A DNA stretch of 37,547 nt, from positions 4,899 to 42,445 of the forward strand of contig NZ_KB905563.1 in assembly GCF_000380965.1 (NCBI RefSeq), given 5' to 3'. The DNA comes from Paenibacillus ginsengihumi DSM 21568. GTDB lineage: Bacteria > Bacillota > Bacilli > Paenibacillales > NBRC-103111. The position numbers and the translations under genes are program-made. Position 1 is the stretch's first letter, and the number at the start of each line of letters is the position of its first letter. The notes under the pieces are model-generated. The model searched no databases and had not been told where the DNA came from. It was given only the letters and a program-made list of their open reading frames with translations. Below, in pieces: positions 9,707 to 18,285 of the stretch.

Positions 9707-10795
9707 TTAGATGCCGCCGCCGTTTTCGTTGATTTCCCGTTTTTCTTTTTGAATCGTATCGTAGAGACTTTTCACGCCCACTGCGGCAACGAGCAGCGAG
9801 ACGAGCGCCACCAGCGTGTAAGGGGAAGGGATGATCGCCAGATGCACCAAGGTGAAGGAGACGACGAGCGACAGCACCGGAGAGACGATCCACACTTTGG
9901 CGATTTTCGAGATAATGCCCTTTTGCCATAGCCGGAAGCCGTGCTCGGCGGTTCCCATCCCGACAATGGCCGTCGTCGTGATTTGCGTCAGTGGCACCGG
10001 GATGCCGAAGAGCGAGGCGATAATCACGAGCAGACCTCCGGTTCCGGAAATGAAAATGCCTTGCAAGAGTGACATGTTCGTTATTTTTTTGCCGTTCGTC
10101 TCCAGCACCTTGCCGCCGAGCAGAATCGCTCCGAGCGCAACGAACAATCCGCCCCACAGCACCCCTGATTTCGTGCTCATCAGACCGGCTCCGACGAGCG
10201 GGCCGACCGCGTTCGCCACATTGTTCATGCCGGCGGAGAACGCTTCGGTGAAGCCGGCCAAGACGACGAGCAGCGTGAGAACTGTCCGCCATCGGCCGGC
10301 GCCGACGCCCTTCCAGCGTTCGTCGCGGCGCTCCAGGTAACGGATCAGGTACCCCGCCCCCCACGCCAGCGCAAACGCGATCAACGGCACGATCAGCCAG
10401 AACGACACGATGACGAGAATGTTGTTGACGTACAGCGATTGATACGCGACGCCGACGCCGACCACGGCGCCGACGGTCACCTCGCTGGTGGACAAGGGAA
10501 TGCCCATCAGATTCGCCCCGAACAAGGTCAAGGTAGCCGACAGCAAAATGACGATCACCAATTGAACCGTTAGCAATTCGGAAGGAATAATGCCGGAGCC
10601 CAGCGTCTTCACCACTTCCCCTCCGCCGAGGTAAGCGCCCAGGAATACGCCGACGGCGACCAGGAGAAGGGCGACGAATTTACGTTTGACCGCACCGCTG
10701 CCATAAGCTACGCCCATGGCTGCGGCTGCTCCGCTCGCCCCGATATTCATGGCGAAGAATAAAGCAATAACGATGGCTGCCAAAGTATAATACAA
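9707..10795 (-). CDS. pit: PiT-family inorganic phosphate transporter
   Basis: About 362 residues and strongly hydrophobic throughout, with the two inverted PiT halves. The first carries FAMNIGASGAAAAMGVAYG and GANLMGIPLSTSEVTVGA; the second GMNNVANAVGPLVGA and FGIPVPLTQITTTAIVG. PiT proteins import phosphate as a metal-phosphate complex with H+ or Na+. The open frame extends to a TTG at 10873, but that TTG is itself the -35 box (TTGACA) of a strong promoter, so translation must begin downstream. I choose the TTG at 10795 (seven bases after GGGGG); an internal start is possible. The PhoU-like (DUF47) partner often found next to Bacillota pit genes is absent here. The gene diverges from the phosphate-ester operon. 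Confidence 0.85.
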   Translation of the reverse strand: MYYTLAAIVIALFFAMNIGASGAAAAMGVAYGSGAVKRKFVALLLVAVGVFLGAYLGGGEVVKTLGSGIIPSELLTVQLVIVILLSATLTLFGANLMGIPLSTSEVTVGAVVGVGVAYQSLYVNNILVIVSFWLIVPLIAFALAWGAGYLIRYLERRDERWKGVGAGRWRTVLTLLVVLAGFTEAFSAGMNNVANAVGPLVGAGLMSTKSGVLWGGLFVALGAILLGGKVLETNGKKITNMSLLQGIFISGTGGLLVIIASLFGIPVPLTQITTTAIVGMGTAEHGFRLWQKGIISKIAKVWIVSPVLSLVVSFTLVHLAIIPSPYTLVALVSLLVAAVGVKSLYDTIQKEKREINENGGGI

Positions 10796-10843
10796 GCTGA
10801 CGCCCCCAATATAACCAAGTATACCGCTTTGAATTGTACAGTT

Positions 10844-10873
10844 ATTGTAACTTGGATGAAATTCATATGTCAA
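10844..10873 (-). promoter_or_regulatory. Promoter of the pit gene
   Basis: On the minus strand a perfect TTGACA (10873-10868) and TACAAT (10849-10844) are 18 bases apart. This is a strong SigA-type promoter with a leader of roughly 40 bases, and it decides against the upstream start codon of the pit frame. I see no PHO-box hexamers on this side. Confidence 0.75.
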
Positions 10874-10935
10874 TCTTTATATGCGAATGATTTTTGTCTT
10901 ATACGAATAAAATGTCCGTCCGCTGCCTGTGCGGC

Positions 10936-11011
10936 TTTACGAATTTTTATCGCCTATTTAATGCAGCGTTTACATGCACGTAACCATTTTAATCGTCCGG
11001 GGATTTATAAT
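10936..11011 (+). promoter_or_regulatory. Phased PHO-box array and -10 of the phosphate-ester uptake operon
   Basis: Six hexamers start every 11 bp: TTTACG (10936), TTATCG (10947), TTAATG (10958), TTTACA (10969), GTAACC (10980) and AATCGT (10991). The first four fit the TT(A/T)A-type PhoP repeat well. A perfect TATAAT is at 11006-11011, 20 bases after the GTAACC hexamer, the same spacing as at phoP. No -35 is present. This is what a promoter activated by several PhoP dimers should look like. Confidence 0.72.
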
Positions 11012-11079
11012 GATCCATGAAATGAACGCTAAGGAAAAAAATAGGGGTTCGTCCCCGCGAAGCTTGGAGGTCTGTGGTG

Positions 11080-11925
11080 ATGAAATTAGTAGTGTTGGGC
11101 GATTTTCATTATTCCCGGATGGAGGATGGAACGGAAGAAATGCAGAGTGCGCGGGATAGCGCGTTCAGCTTCATGTTGGAGCGGTTTCTGGAGCTGGACG
11201 CCGATCACCACATCTCGTTGGGAGACTTGACGCATGAAGGCGATCCCGAAGAGCTGAACTTCGTGTATACCGTTATTGGCGGTAGCGATCGCCGGTTCCT
11301 TCATGCGATCGGCAATCACGATGCGTATTCGCTGCCGAAGGAGCAGATTGAGGCGCTGACGGGCCAGCCGCGGTATTTGGCCATCGAGCGGGACGAAGCG
11401 ACAATCCTCGTGCTGGATACGGCGAAGGAGATGAACCGCAGCGATTGGGGCGGGGAGCTGGACGAAGCGCAGCTCGCCTGGCTGGAGGTCGAGCTCGATC
11501 GCTCGGGCGAGAAGCCGGTTCTCGTCTTTGCTCATCACCCCGTGTACGGGACAACCGCCCGCTCGACGCTGGAGAAGCTGTCGGTCGAACCCCGGCTTGA
11601 GATCGAGGCGGCGTTGAAGCGGAAGCAGGGCCCCGGTTTTTACTTCTGCGGACACAACCATATCCATTCCATTGTCAGGCGGGACAACTGGCACTTCATT
11701 CAAACGGCGGCATGCCTCGACGTGCCTGCGTTCCGCATCGTCGAGCTGAAGGACGGCCGGCTGGACGTGCGGATGCATCGCCTTGAGGAGGCGGAGCTTG
11801 CCGAGCATATCGCGCGCTTTCACAGGAATATGCCGGGCTTCAGCCCCATTGCCGAGGCGAATGGAGAAGCGTCCGACTGGGAGCTGACAGTCGAACTTCC
11901 GGAAATTGCCGGACAGCGGGCTTAA
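11080..11925 (+). CDS. Calcineurin-like metallophosphoesterase, first gene of the ugp-type operon
   Basis: This 281-residue protein has every metal-binding block of the family: GDFH (Asp8, His10), GDLTHEGD (Asp49), GNHD at 78-81, AHHPVYG (His152) and GHNHIH at 191-196. No signal peptide is seen, so it acts in the cytoplasm. Position suggests it hydrolyses a phosphodiester brought in by the importer downstream, for example glycerophosphodiesters to glycerol 3-phosphate plus alcohol, like the UgpQ step but with an unrelated fold. That is an inference; cyclic-nucleotide or other phosphoesterase activity is equally compatible. GTG codons at 11074 and 11077 are in frame, but GGAGG ends nine bases before the ATG at 11080. 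The gap to ugpC is 40 bp, in one transcription unit led by the PHO array. Confidence 0.85.
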   Translation: MKLVVLGDFHYSRMEDGTEEMQSARDSAFSFMLERFLELDADHHISLGDLTHEGDPEELNFVYTVIGGSDRRFLHAIGNHDAYSLPKEQIEALTGQPRYLAIERDEATILVLDTAKEMNRSDWGGELDEAQLAWLEVELDRSGEKPVLVFAHHPVYGTTARSTLEKLSVEPRLEIEAALKRKQGPGFYFCGHNHIHSIVRRDNWHFIQTAACLDVPAFRIVELKDGRLDVRMHRLEEAELAEHIARFHRNMPGFSPIAEANGEASDWELTVELPEIAGQRA

Positions 11926-11965
11926 GCAGTCGGCCGGAGCATAAACCGAAGCGGAGGTGGGGACA

Positions 11966-13054
11966 GTGGCGCAAATTACGTTGAACGGCATCGAGAAAAG
12001 CTACGGTCAGGAAAAAGTCGTCCACGACCTCAATTTGACGATTAAGGACGGATCATTCACGGTGCTGGTTGGGCCGTCGGGCTGCGGAAAATCGACGACG
12101 CTGCGCATGATTGCCGGACTTGAGAAGCAGACGGCAGGCGACATCTGGATCGGCGACCGCTGCGTCAATGAGGTCGAGCCGGGGAAGCGCCGGGTGGCCA
12201 TGGTGTTCCAGAACTATGCGCTGTATCCGATGATGACAGTGAAGGAAAACATCGAGTTCGGGCTCAAAAACCGCAAGGTGCCGAAGCCGGAGCGGGAGCG
12301 CCTCATTCGCGACATTGCGGAAATCGTCGGCTTGAGCGACTATCTTCATAAAAAGCCGCAGTCGCTCTCTGGCGGACAGCGGCAGCGGGTCGCGCTCGCC
12401 CGGGCGATGGTCAAGAGTCCGGACGTTTTCCTGATGGACGAGCCGCTGTCCAACCTGGACGCCAAGCTGAGAAACCAGATGCGAAGCGAGCTGATCGGGC
12501 TGCACCAGCGGCTCGGCGCGACTTTCGTCTATGTGACGCACGATCAGGTCGAGGCGATGTCGATGGGCGACCAGATCGTCATTATGGACGGAGGACGGGT
12601 GCAGCAGGCCGACAGCCCGATGAACGTCTATCACGATCCGGCCAATCTGTTCGCTGCCCAATTTATCGGCACGCCGCCCATGAACGTGCTGAAGTGCGGC
12701 GAAGTGGAAGGAATGGACCGGCTGCGGGCGGACGGAGAGCCGTATTACGTCGGTTTTCGCCCGGAGCAGGCGGCGATTGTCCACGAGAAAAATCCGGGAT
12801 GCCTGCACTTTCCCGCCGTCATTACGACGCGCGAGACGTTGGGAGCGGAGATCGTCTACCAGCTAAGGTCCGGAGCCGGCCCGCTGTACGTCAAAAGCTT
12901 TCTGAAGCCGCTGGAGCAGGCGGCGGACGTCTACGTGTCCGTGCCGCATTCCGCCCTCTATTTTTTTGACCGGAACGGAGAGAGAAACCGCAGGGCGAAG
13001 CTTCCGGAGGCCGGGCCGATGGCGATGGCGGCGGCGGGAGGAGCCTTCCGATGA
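11966..13054 (+). CDS. ugpC: ABC importer ATPase, UgpC/MsmX type
   Basis: The 362-residue ATPase has Walker A GPSGCGKST at 36-44, the Q-loop FQNYALYPMMTV, signature LSGGQRQR at 134-141, Walker B VFLMDEP, the D-loop and the switch His192 (YVTHDQVEAMS). A C-terminal TOBE-type regulatory domain of about 120 residues follows, as in UgpC, MalK and MsmX. It powers the two permeases encoded next. The GTG at 11966 lies eight bases after GGAGG; a GTG three codons upstream overlaps that ribosome site and is unlikely. Its stop overlaps the next start (ATGA at 13051-13054), so the two are translationally coupled. The Ugp name is given because of the UgpB-like receptor and Pho context; sugar importers use very similar ATPases. 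Confidence 0.88.
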   Translation: MAQITLNGIEKSYGQEKVVHDLNLTIKDGSFTVLVGPSGCGKSTTLRMIAGLEKQTAGDIWIGDRCVNEVEPGKRRVAMVFQNYALYPMMTVKENIEFGLKNRKVPKPERERLIRDIAEIVGLSDYLHKKPQSLSGGQRQRVALARAMVKSPDVFLMDEPLSNLDAKLRNQMRSELIGLHQRLGATFVYVTHDQVEAMSMGDQIVIMDGGRVQQADSPMNVYHDPANLFAAQFIGTPPMNVLKCGEVEGMDRLRADGEPYYVGFRPEQAAIVHEKNPGCLHFPAVITTRETLGAEIVYQLRSGAGPLYVKSFLKPLEQAADVYVSVPHSALYFFDRNGERNRRAKLPEAGPMAMAAAGGAFR

Positions 13055-13923
13055 ATGTGTGGCGCCTTGTCCGCCCGTACGCGATGGTCGCCCCGTCGAT
13101 CGTCACCTTTGGCGTGTTCTTTATTTATCCGATCTTTTACATGATCTATTTGAGCGTGCATTCGTGGGACTTCGTCAGCCCGGAGAAGCCGTTCGTGGGC
13201 CTGGACAACTTTGCGGAGCTGGCGGGCAGCAGGGAGTTTATCGAGGTGCTGGGCAACTCGTTCAACTATACGCTGATGACGGTGTCGCTCACGATCGTCG
13301 TTTCGTTATTTCTCGCCTTGTGGCTGAACCGCAAGGGGGTGCTGTACGGCATCGTGCAGGGGGCGATCTTCAGCCCGCACATCATTTCCCTCGTGTCCGT
13401 ATCGCTGGTCTGGATGTGGCTGATGGATCCCCAGTTCGGCCTGCTTAACTGGCTGCTGGCTTCAATCGGCCTGCCCAGACTGGAGTGGCTGAGCCATCCG
13501 GACAGCTCGCTGCTGTCGCTCGTGCTCGTCGCCGTATGGAAAGGCGTCGGGTTCAACACGCTCGTATTCATTGCCGGGCTGCAGAGCATTCCGAGCGAGC
13601 TGTACGAGGCGGCGGAGCTCGACGAGTCGAGCCGGCTGACCACCTGGTGCCGGATCACGCTGCCGATGCTGTCCCCGACCTTGTTCTTCCTGGTCATTAT
13701 CAATCTGATCGGGTCGTTTCAAGTATTTGAGACGATCGCGATCATGACGCAGGGCGGGCCGGTCAATTCGACCAACACGCTCGTGTATTACATTTATCAG
13801 TACGGCTTCCGGTTCTTCAAGATCGGTTACGCTTCCGCCGCGGGCGTCGTGCTGCTGGCCGTGATCGGCCTGCTGACGCTCCTCTATTTCAAGCTGCTGT
13901 CCAAAAAAGTTCATTATCGGTAG
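13051..13923 (+). CDS. ugpA: ABC importer permease, UgpA/MalF type
   Basis: This 290-residue protein has six predicted membrane helices: about 10-30, 70-95, 105-127, 155-175, 205-228 and 262-285. The cytoplasmic EAA loop that docks on the ATPase is EAAELDESSRLTTWCRITLP. These are the features of the first permease in CUT1-type importers. The ATG overlaps the ugpC stop by four bases and GGGAGGAG lies just upstream. The next permease follows after 14 bp. The chemistry of the substrate is not set by this subunit; glycerol 3-phosphate or its diesters is inferred from the receptor and regulation. Confidence 0.85.
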   Translation: MNVWRLVRPYAMVAPSIVTFGVFFIYPIFYMIYLSVHSWDFVSPEKPFVGLDNFAELAGSREFIEVLGNSFNYTLMTVSLTIVVSLFLALWLNRKGVLYGIVQGAIFSPHIISLVSVSLVWMWLMDPQFGLLNWLLASIGLPRLEWLSHPDSSLLSLVLVAVWKGVGFNTLVFIAGLQSIPSELYEAAELDESSRLTTWCRITLPMLSPTLFFLVIINLIGSFQVFETIAIMTQGGPVNSTNTLVYYIYQYGFRFFKIGYASAAGVVLLAVIGLLTLLYFKLLSKKVHYR

Positions 13924-13937
13924 GTGAGACCTCAAGG

Positions 13938-14765
13938 ATGCCTGTAGCCAGACTCGCTTTCAAAGCGGCAAACTTCGCCGGCATGCTGCTGCTCGTGGCC
14001 GTCTTTGTCGTTCCGTTCGTCTGGATGGTCTCGACCTCGCTCAAAACGTACAGCGAGACCGTGCTGTTCCCGCCGAAGTGGATTCCGGCGGAGCTGCGCT
14101 GGGACAATTTCGCCAGAGCCTGGAATTCGGGGCCGTTCCTGAAATACTTCCTGAACAGTGTCATCGTGTCGGTAAGCATATTGCTGCTGCAGCTCGTATC
14201 GATCGTCTTCGCGGCGTACGCTTTTGCCAGATACCAGTTCAGGGGCCAAAAGCTGCTGTTCGGGCTGACGATGATCACCTTGATGATTCCCGGGCAGCTG
14301 ATTTTCCTGCCCGTCTATTTGCTGATGAGCCGGTGGGGCATTCTCGATTCGCTGCTTGCGCTGATCCTGCCCTTTTCCTCAAGTGCGTTCGGTATTTTTC
14401 TGCTGAGGCAGACATTCAAGCAGGTGCAGGAGGAGCTGCTGGAGGCCGCGAGGCTGGACGACGCGTCGGAGTGGAAGATCGTCTTCCGCATCATGGTGCC
14501 GATGGCCAGGCCCGCCCTGGTGACGTTCGCTTTGTTCAGCTTCATCGCCCATTGGAACGATTATTTTTGGCCGCTCGTCATGACGACGACCGACGCGGCT
14601 CGAACGCTGCCGATCGGCATCTCCAAGATCAGGGAGGTCGACGGCGGTACCGCCTGGCATATTCTGATGGCCGGCAACATGATTTTGGTCGTCCCGATTC
14701 TGCTCGTGTTTTTCGTCGCTCAGCGGCACATCATTCAAGCCTTCGTCTATTCGGGAGTCAAGTAA
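13938..14765 (+). CDS. ugpE: ABC importer permease, UgpE/MalG type
   Basis: The second permease has 275 residues and six helices. It carries the EAA loop EAARLDDASEWKIVFRIMVP and the G-type ending (QRHIIQAFVYSGVK) usual for the MalG/UgpE class. The typical early motif PFVWMVSTSLKT is present around 26-37. It forms the membrane heterodimer with the preceding permease. The ribosome site (GTGAGACC) is only moderate; translation is probably helped by coupling across the 14-bp gap. The receptor gene begins 39 bp downstream. Confidence 0.85.
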   Translation: MPVARLAFKAANFAGMLLLVAVFVVPFVWMVSTSLKTYSETVLFPPKWIPAELRWDNFARAWNSGPFLKYFLNSVIVSVSILLLQLVSIVFAAYAFARYQFRGQKLLFGLTMITLMIPGQLIFLPVYLLMSRWGILDSLLALILPFSSSAFGIFLLRQTFKQVQEELLEAARLDDASEWKIVFRIMVPMARPALVTFALFSFIAHWNDYFWPLVMTTTDAARTLPIGISKIREVDGGTAWHILMAGNMILVVPILLVFFVAQRHIIQAFVYSGVK

Positions 14766-14804
14766 TCGCAGTGTTCAATTCCATCCGTTCATGGAGGTAT
14801 GATC

Positions 14805-16133
14805 ATGAGAAAAATCGCGATTTGCGGTATGTCCGCCGCTTTGGCTATGTCGATGACCGCCTGTGGGACCGGCTCCGAGACCGGTTCCGGGACAGGGCCC
14901 TCCAGCGGCGCTTCGTCCTCGGGAGCTGACGCGTCCGGAGGCCAGAAGCCCAAGATCGAGATTAATTATTGGTACTCCTGGGGAGACAAGATCGGCGAGA
15001 ATAACGAGAATCTGGTCAAAATGTTCAACGAATCGCAGGACGAAATCGTCGTCAAGGCGCATTACCAGGGCAACTACGACGAGCAGCACGCCAAGGCGCA
15101 GGCCGCTTTTGCGGCGGGCAACGCGCCGGAGGTATGGCAGAACGAGATCGCGTCGGTCGGCGTCTTCGCCAAGGCCGGCATGACGGAGGATTTGACGCCG
15201 TTCGTGCAGCGGGACGGTCTCGACATGAGCGACTTCAACCCTGGTCTCATGGGCAACTCCTATGTCGACGGCAAGCTGTACGCGCTTCCCTATTTGCGCA
15301 GCACGCCGCTGCTTTACTTGAACAAGACGCTGCTCGAGGAAGCGGGGCTTGATCCGAATGGGCCGAAAAACTGGCAGGAGTTCGAGGAATACGCCCGCAA
15401 AACGACCGTGCCCGGCCAGCGCGTCGGCATGACGATGGAAGCGGGCATTTGGTACTATGAGGCGTTCATCGCCCAAAGCGGCGGCACGATGATCAGCGAG
15501 GACGGCAAAAAAGCGGCGTTCAATTCGCCGGCCGGCATAGAGGTGCTGAAGTATTGGCTGAAGCTGAAAAACGAAGGCATTATCCGCATTCCGACGACGG
15601 ACGATGCGGGCACGCAGGCCAAGACGGATTTCCAGAACCAGCGCTCGGCCATGCTGTTCACGTCAACGGCGGATTTGACCAAGCTGATGCAGGTGGCGAA
15701 CGATTCCGGCTTTGAGCTCGGCGCGAGCTTCATGCCGGCCAACCTCAGCTACGGCGTCCCGACCGGCGGGTGCAACCTGGTCATGTCGGCCAAGCTGCCC
15801 AAGGAAAAGCAGGAGGCGGCCTGGAAATTCATCAAATGGATGACGTCCAAGGAGCAGACCATTTACGCGAGCACGTACACCGGCTATTTGCCGAGCCGCC
15901 TGTCGGCCGTAGACAGCGAAGAAATGAAGAAGCTGTATGCCGAGAAGCCGCTGTTCAAGGTGGCGGTCGATCAACTCGAGCATGCCAGACCCCGTCCGAT
16001 GCTGAAGGAGTATCCCGAGATCTCCAAGATTTTGAAGGACCAAATCTCCCGCGCGGTCGTCGATCCGTCGCTGACCGCCGAGCAGGCGATTGCGGAAGCG
16101 GGGGAAAAGGCGGAGAAGCTGCTGAACAAATAA
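14805..16133 (+). CDS. ugpB: UgpB-like solute-binding lipoprotein
   Basis: This 442-residue lipoprotein has a short signal peptide ending in SMTAC, with Cys20 as the lipid anchor, then a Ser/Gly/Ala-rich tether. The mature part resembles E. coli UgpB: INYWYSW, the YQGNY stretch, AAFAAGNAPEVWQ, RSTPLLYLNKTLLEEAGLDP with NWQEFEEYA, and TGYLPSR near 355. UgpB binds sn-glycerol 3-phosphate and glycerophosphocholine; a sugar cannot be ruled out. The ATG at 14805 is seven bases from GGAGG, whereas the in-frame ATG at 14799 is one base away. This closes the five-gene operon, with a strong terminator at 16156-16188. Regulation by PhoP is inferred from the array at 10936-11011. Confidence 0.85.
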   Translation: MRKIAICGMSAALAMSMTACGTGSETGSGTGPSSGASSSGADASGGQKPKIEINYWYSWGDKIGENNENLVKMFNESQDEIVVKAHYQGNYDEQHAKAQAAFAAGNAPEVWQNEIASVGVFAKAGMTEDLTPFVQRDGLDMSDFNPGLMGNSYVDGKLYALPYLRSTPLLYLNKTLLEEAGLDPNGPKNWQEFEEYARKTTVPGQRVGMTMEAGIWYYEAFIAQSGGTMISEDGKKAAFNSPAGIEVLKYWLKLKNEGIIRIPTTDDAGTQAKTDFQNQRSAMLFTSTADLTKLMQVANDSGFELGASFMPANLSYGVPTGGCNLVMSAKLPKEKQEAAWKFIKWMTSKEQTIYASTYTGYLPSRLSAVDSEEMKKLYAEKPLFKVAVDQLEHARPRPMLKEYPEISKILKDQISRAVVDPSLTAEQAIAEAGEKAEKLLNK

Positions 16134-16155
16134 AGCAAGCGAAGCCTGGTGTACG

Positions 16156-16188
16156 GCCCTCCCGGCGAAGGGGAGGGCTTGTTTTTTT
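16156..16188 (+). terminator. Terminator of the ugp-type operon
   Basis: GCCCTCCC (16156-16163) pairs with GGGAGGGC (16171-16178), followed by TTGTTTTTTT. Confidence 0.9.
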
Positions 16189-16260
16189 ACCGATGAGCAT
16201 GTTTAAACCCTCTACAGAATCAAAGCGCAAGAGATACTTGTTTCATTCCTCGTCTTCGTC

Positions 16261-16848
16261 TTGAATTTCATTCTAAACGTCCGCCGCAAGTTTCCGAACT
16301 ATTCGATCCGTTACATTTTGGACAAAGGGGATACGCTCGATCAATTGATGACGGCTGGCGTGGCGATGTCCGTCTTCCTGTCCAGCTATAGCGTGCGAAC
16401 GAAGGATATGGGCGACGTGAACTGGGACATGGTGTCGCTGCCGACCTTGAAGGAAGCGCCCAGAGTCGGCTCGCAGGCTTATCCGACGTATTTTTTCGTA
16501 ACGCAGATGAGCGAGCATAAGGATGAGGCGATGGAAGTCATCAAATACTTGATCTCTGACGAGTATCAAATGGAAATTTCGCGCAAGGGCATGATGCCCA
16601 TTCTGAAAAACGAGGAGATCAAGCAGGCGTTCGGCTCCGCCGCCCCGGTCGAGGGCAAAAATTACTATTCGGTGTTTAAAAATGAGTTCGCGGCGACGCC
16701 GCATAAGACCAGGCTCGACACGCAGGCGGAAGGTCTCTTGTATGAGGAAATCCGTGAGTTCGTCAAAGGAAATACGGACATTAACAGCACCCTGCGAAAG
16801 GCCGAAGAGGAGATCGACAAGCTGCTGGCCTCGGAAATGGCGAAATAA
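16261..16848 (+). pseudogene. Internally deleted remnant of an extracellular solute-binding protein
   Basis: The open frame (195 codons from a TTG) has no signal peptide, lipobox or ribosome site. Residues 10-35 (FPNYSIRYILDKGDTLDQLMTAG) resemble the start of the mature part of a sugar-type solute-binding protein. From about 36 (SVFLSSYSV, NWDMVSLPTLKEAP, SQAYPTYFFVTQMSEHKDEA) the sequence matches the region some 250 residues further on in that family, through to the usual C-terminus. The whole central part is missing. It is not a copy of the UgpB-like gene upstream. With its signal gone and its middle deleted it should not function. The terminator of the preceding operon also separates it from a promoter. 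Confidence 0.7.
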
Positions 16849-16867
16849 GCCGATGACGCAAGCGGGA

Positions 16868-16912
16868 GAAGCTCCAGACCGCCGCAAGAGGAAGCGGACT
16901 GGAGCTTCTTTG
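16868..16912 (+). terminator. Hairpin between the remnant and glycerate kinase
   Basis: GAAGCTCCAGACCGC (16868-16882) pairs with GCGGACTGGAGCTTC (16894-16908) with one mismatch. Only a short TTT follows. It lies between converging frames. Confidence 0.55.
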
Positions 16913-16942
16913 CCGCTGCAGCCGATGGCCGATGCCGACCGC

Positions 16943-18082
16943 TTACTTGACGGCGCGGATCAGGCGGAACAGCTGCTCTGCCGTCCTGCGCAAGTTGTCG
17001 CGGGCGTTCGCCGGGTCCATCGCCTGCTCCAATGAAATCGGGGCGCCCACGATGGAGAAATAGGACGTGACGCCAACCTCGTTCAGCGCAGACGCTTCCT
17101 TGGTGACGCCCCCGGCCAGAGCGATGACGGGAATGCCGTGCTGCTTCGCCAGCGAGGCGACACCCAGCGGGGCTTTGCCCATCGAGGTCTGGCCGTCCAG
17201 CTTGCCCTCGCCGGTGATGACGATATCGGCGCCGCGCAGCTTCTCTTCCATGCCGACGACATCGAGCACAAGCCCGATGCCGGATTCGAGCCGGCCCTGG
17301 AGAAATCCGGCGAACGCCGCGCCGAGCCCGCCTGCAGCGCCCGCGCCTTCGAGCGAGCCGATATCGAGGCCGAGCTCGCTCAGGACGGTCCGGGCGAAGC
17401 TTTCCAGCCCGCGGTCGAGCTGCTCGACTACGGCCTGGGAAGCCCCTTTCTGCGGCCCGTATACATAAGCCGCGCCATTCGGCCCGTACAGCGGATTGTT
17501 CACGTCGCAGGCGATCCGGAACGAGCATTCCTTCAGCAGCGGATGCGCGCCGGAGGCATCGATGCGGCGAATGTCCGCCAGCGCTTGTCCCCCGAACGAG
17601 GACAGCTCGCCGCGCTCGCTGTAAAAGCGGTAGCCCAAGGCGTGCAGCATGCCGATGCCGGCATCGTTGGTAGCGCTGCCACCGAGGCCGATGACAAATT
17701 CGCGGCAGCCTTGGCCGATCGCATCCAGGATGAGCTCGCCGACGCCCAGCGTCGTCGTGACGAGCGGATCGCGGCGCGCCTCCGGCACAAGCGGCAGGCC
17801 GCAGGCCGCGGCGACCTCGATGACTGCGGTGCGGCCGCTGCCTAAGATTCCGTATGTAGCCGATACCGGCTCCTGCAGCGGGCCGCTCACCTCGGCGCTG
17901 ACGAACCGTCCGCCTGTCGCCAGAACGAGCGCTTCCGTCGTGCCTTCGCCGCCGTCCGCCAGCGGAACCTGGGCGATATCCGCATCCGGATATACGGCAT
18001 GAATCCCTGAAGCGATGGCTTCGCTGCCCTCGGCGGAGCTGACGCTGCCTTTGAACGAATCGATTGCAATGAGGACTTTCAT
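16943..18082 (-). CDS. Glycerate kinase (GckA/GlxK family)
   Basis: From the ATG at 18082 this is 379 residues, the usual length of family 1 glycerate kinases. It starts MKVLIAIDSFKGSVSS and contains VPLADGGEGT, EVAAACGLPLVP, GLGGSATNDAGIGMLHALG, ACDVNNPLYGPNGAA, GAGAAGGLGAAF and ITGEGKLDGQTSMGKAPLGV, all family signatures. It phosphorylates D-glycerate to 2- or 3-phosphoglycerate, feeding glyoxylate, tartrate or serine breakdown into glycolysis. GGAGGGAACC precedes the ATG at 18082; the ATG at 18094 overlaps that ribosome site. A possible promoter is TTGTCC (18143-18138) and TAGATC (18120-18115), 17 bases apart, but the -10 is poor. No other gene of a glycerate pathway is nearby. Confidence 0.92.
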   Translation of the reverse strand: MKVLIAIDSFKGSVSSAEGSEAIASGIHAVYPDADIAQVPLADGGEGTTEALVLATGGRFVSAEVSGPLQEPVSATYGILGSGRTAVIEVAAACGLPLVPEARRDPLVTTTLGVGELILDAIGQGCREFVIGLGGSATNDAGIGMLHALGYRFYSERGELSSFGGQALADIRRIDASGAHPLLKECSFRIACDVNNPLYGPNGAAYVYGPQKGASQAVVEQLDRGLESFARTVLSELGLDIGSLEGAGAAGGLGAAFAGFLQGRLESGIGLVLDVVGMEEKLRGADIVITGEGKLDGQTSMGKAPLGVASLAKQHGIPVIALAGGVTKEASALNEVGVTSYFSIVGAPISLEQAMDPANARDNLRRTAEQLFRLIRAVK

Positions 18083-18285
18083 GGTTCCCTCCATATGGCT
18101 GTATGATTTTTCGCGATCTATGCTTCATGCTACCACAGGACAACCGCGAAGGGAACAGCCCATTGCGACAGATTATCGCGAAGGGCTTGTCCGTCGGCCT
18201 CGGGCAGCGGCGATTGCCGCGGAGCGCCTCGGCCTCTCCGTGGCGCATTCCGCCTCCGGATCGTGCTCCCGAGTATTCGGGGAAG

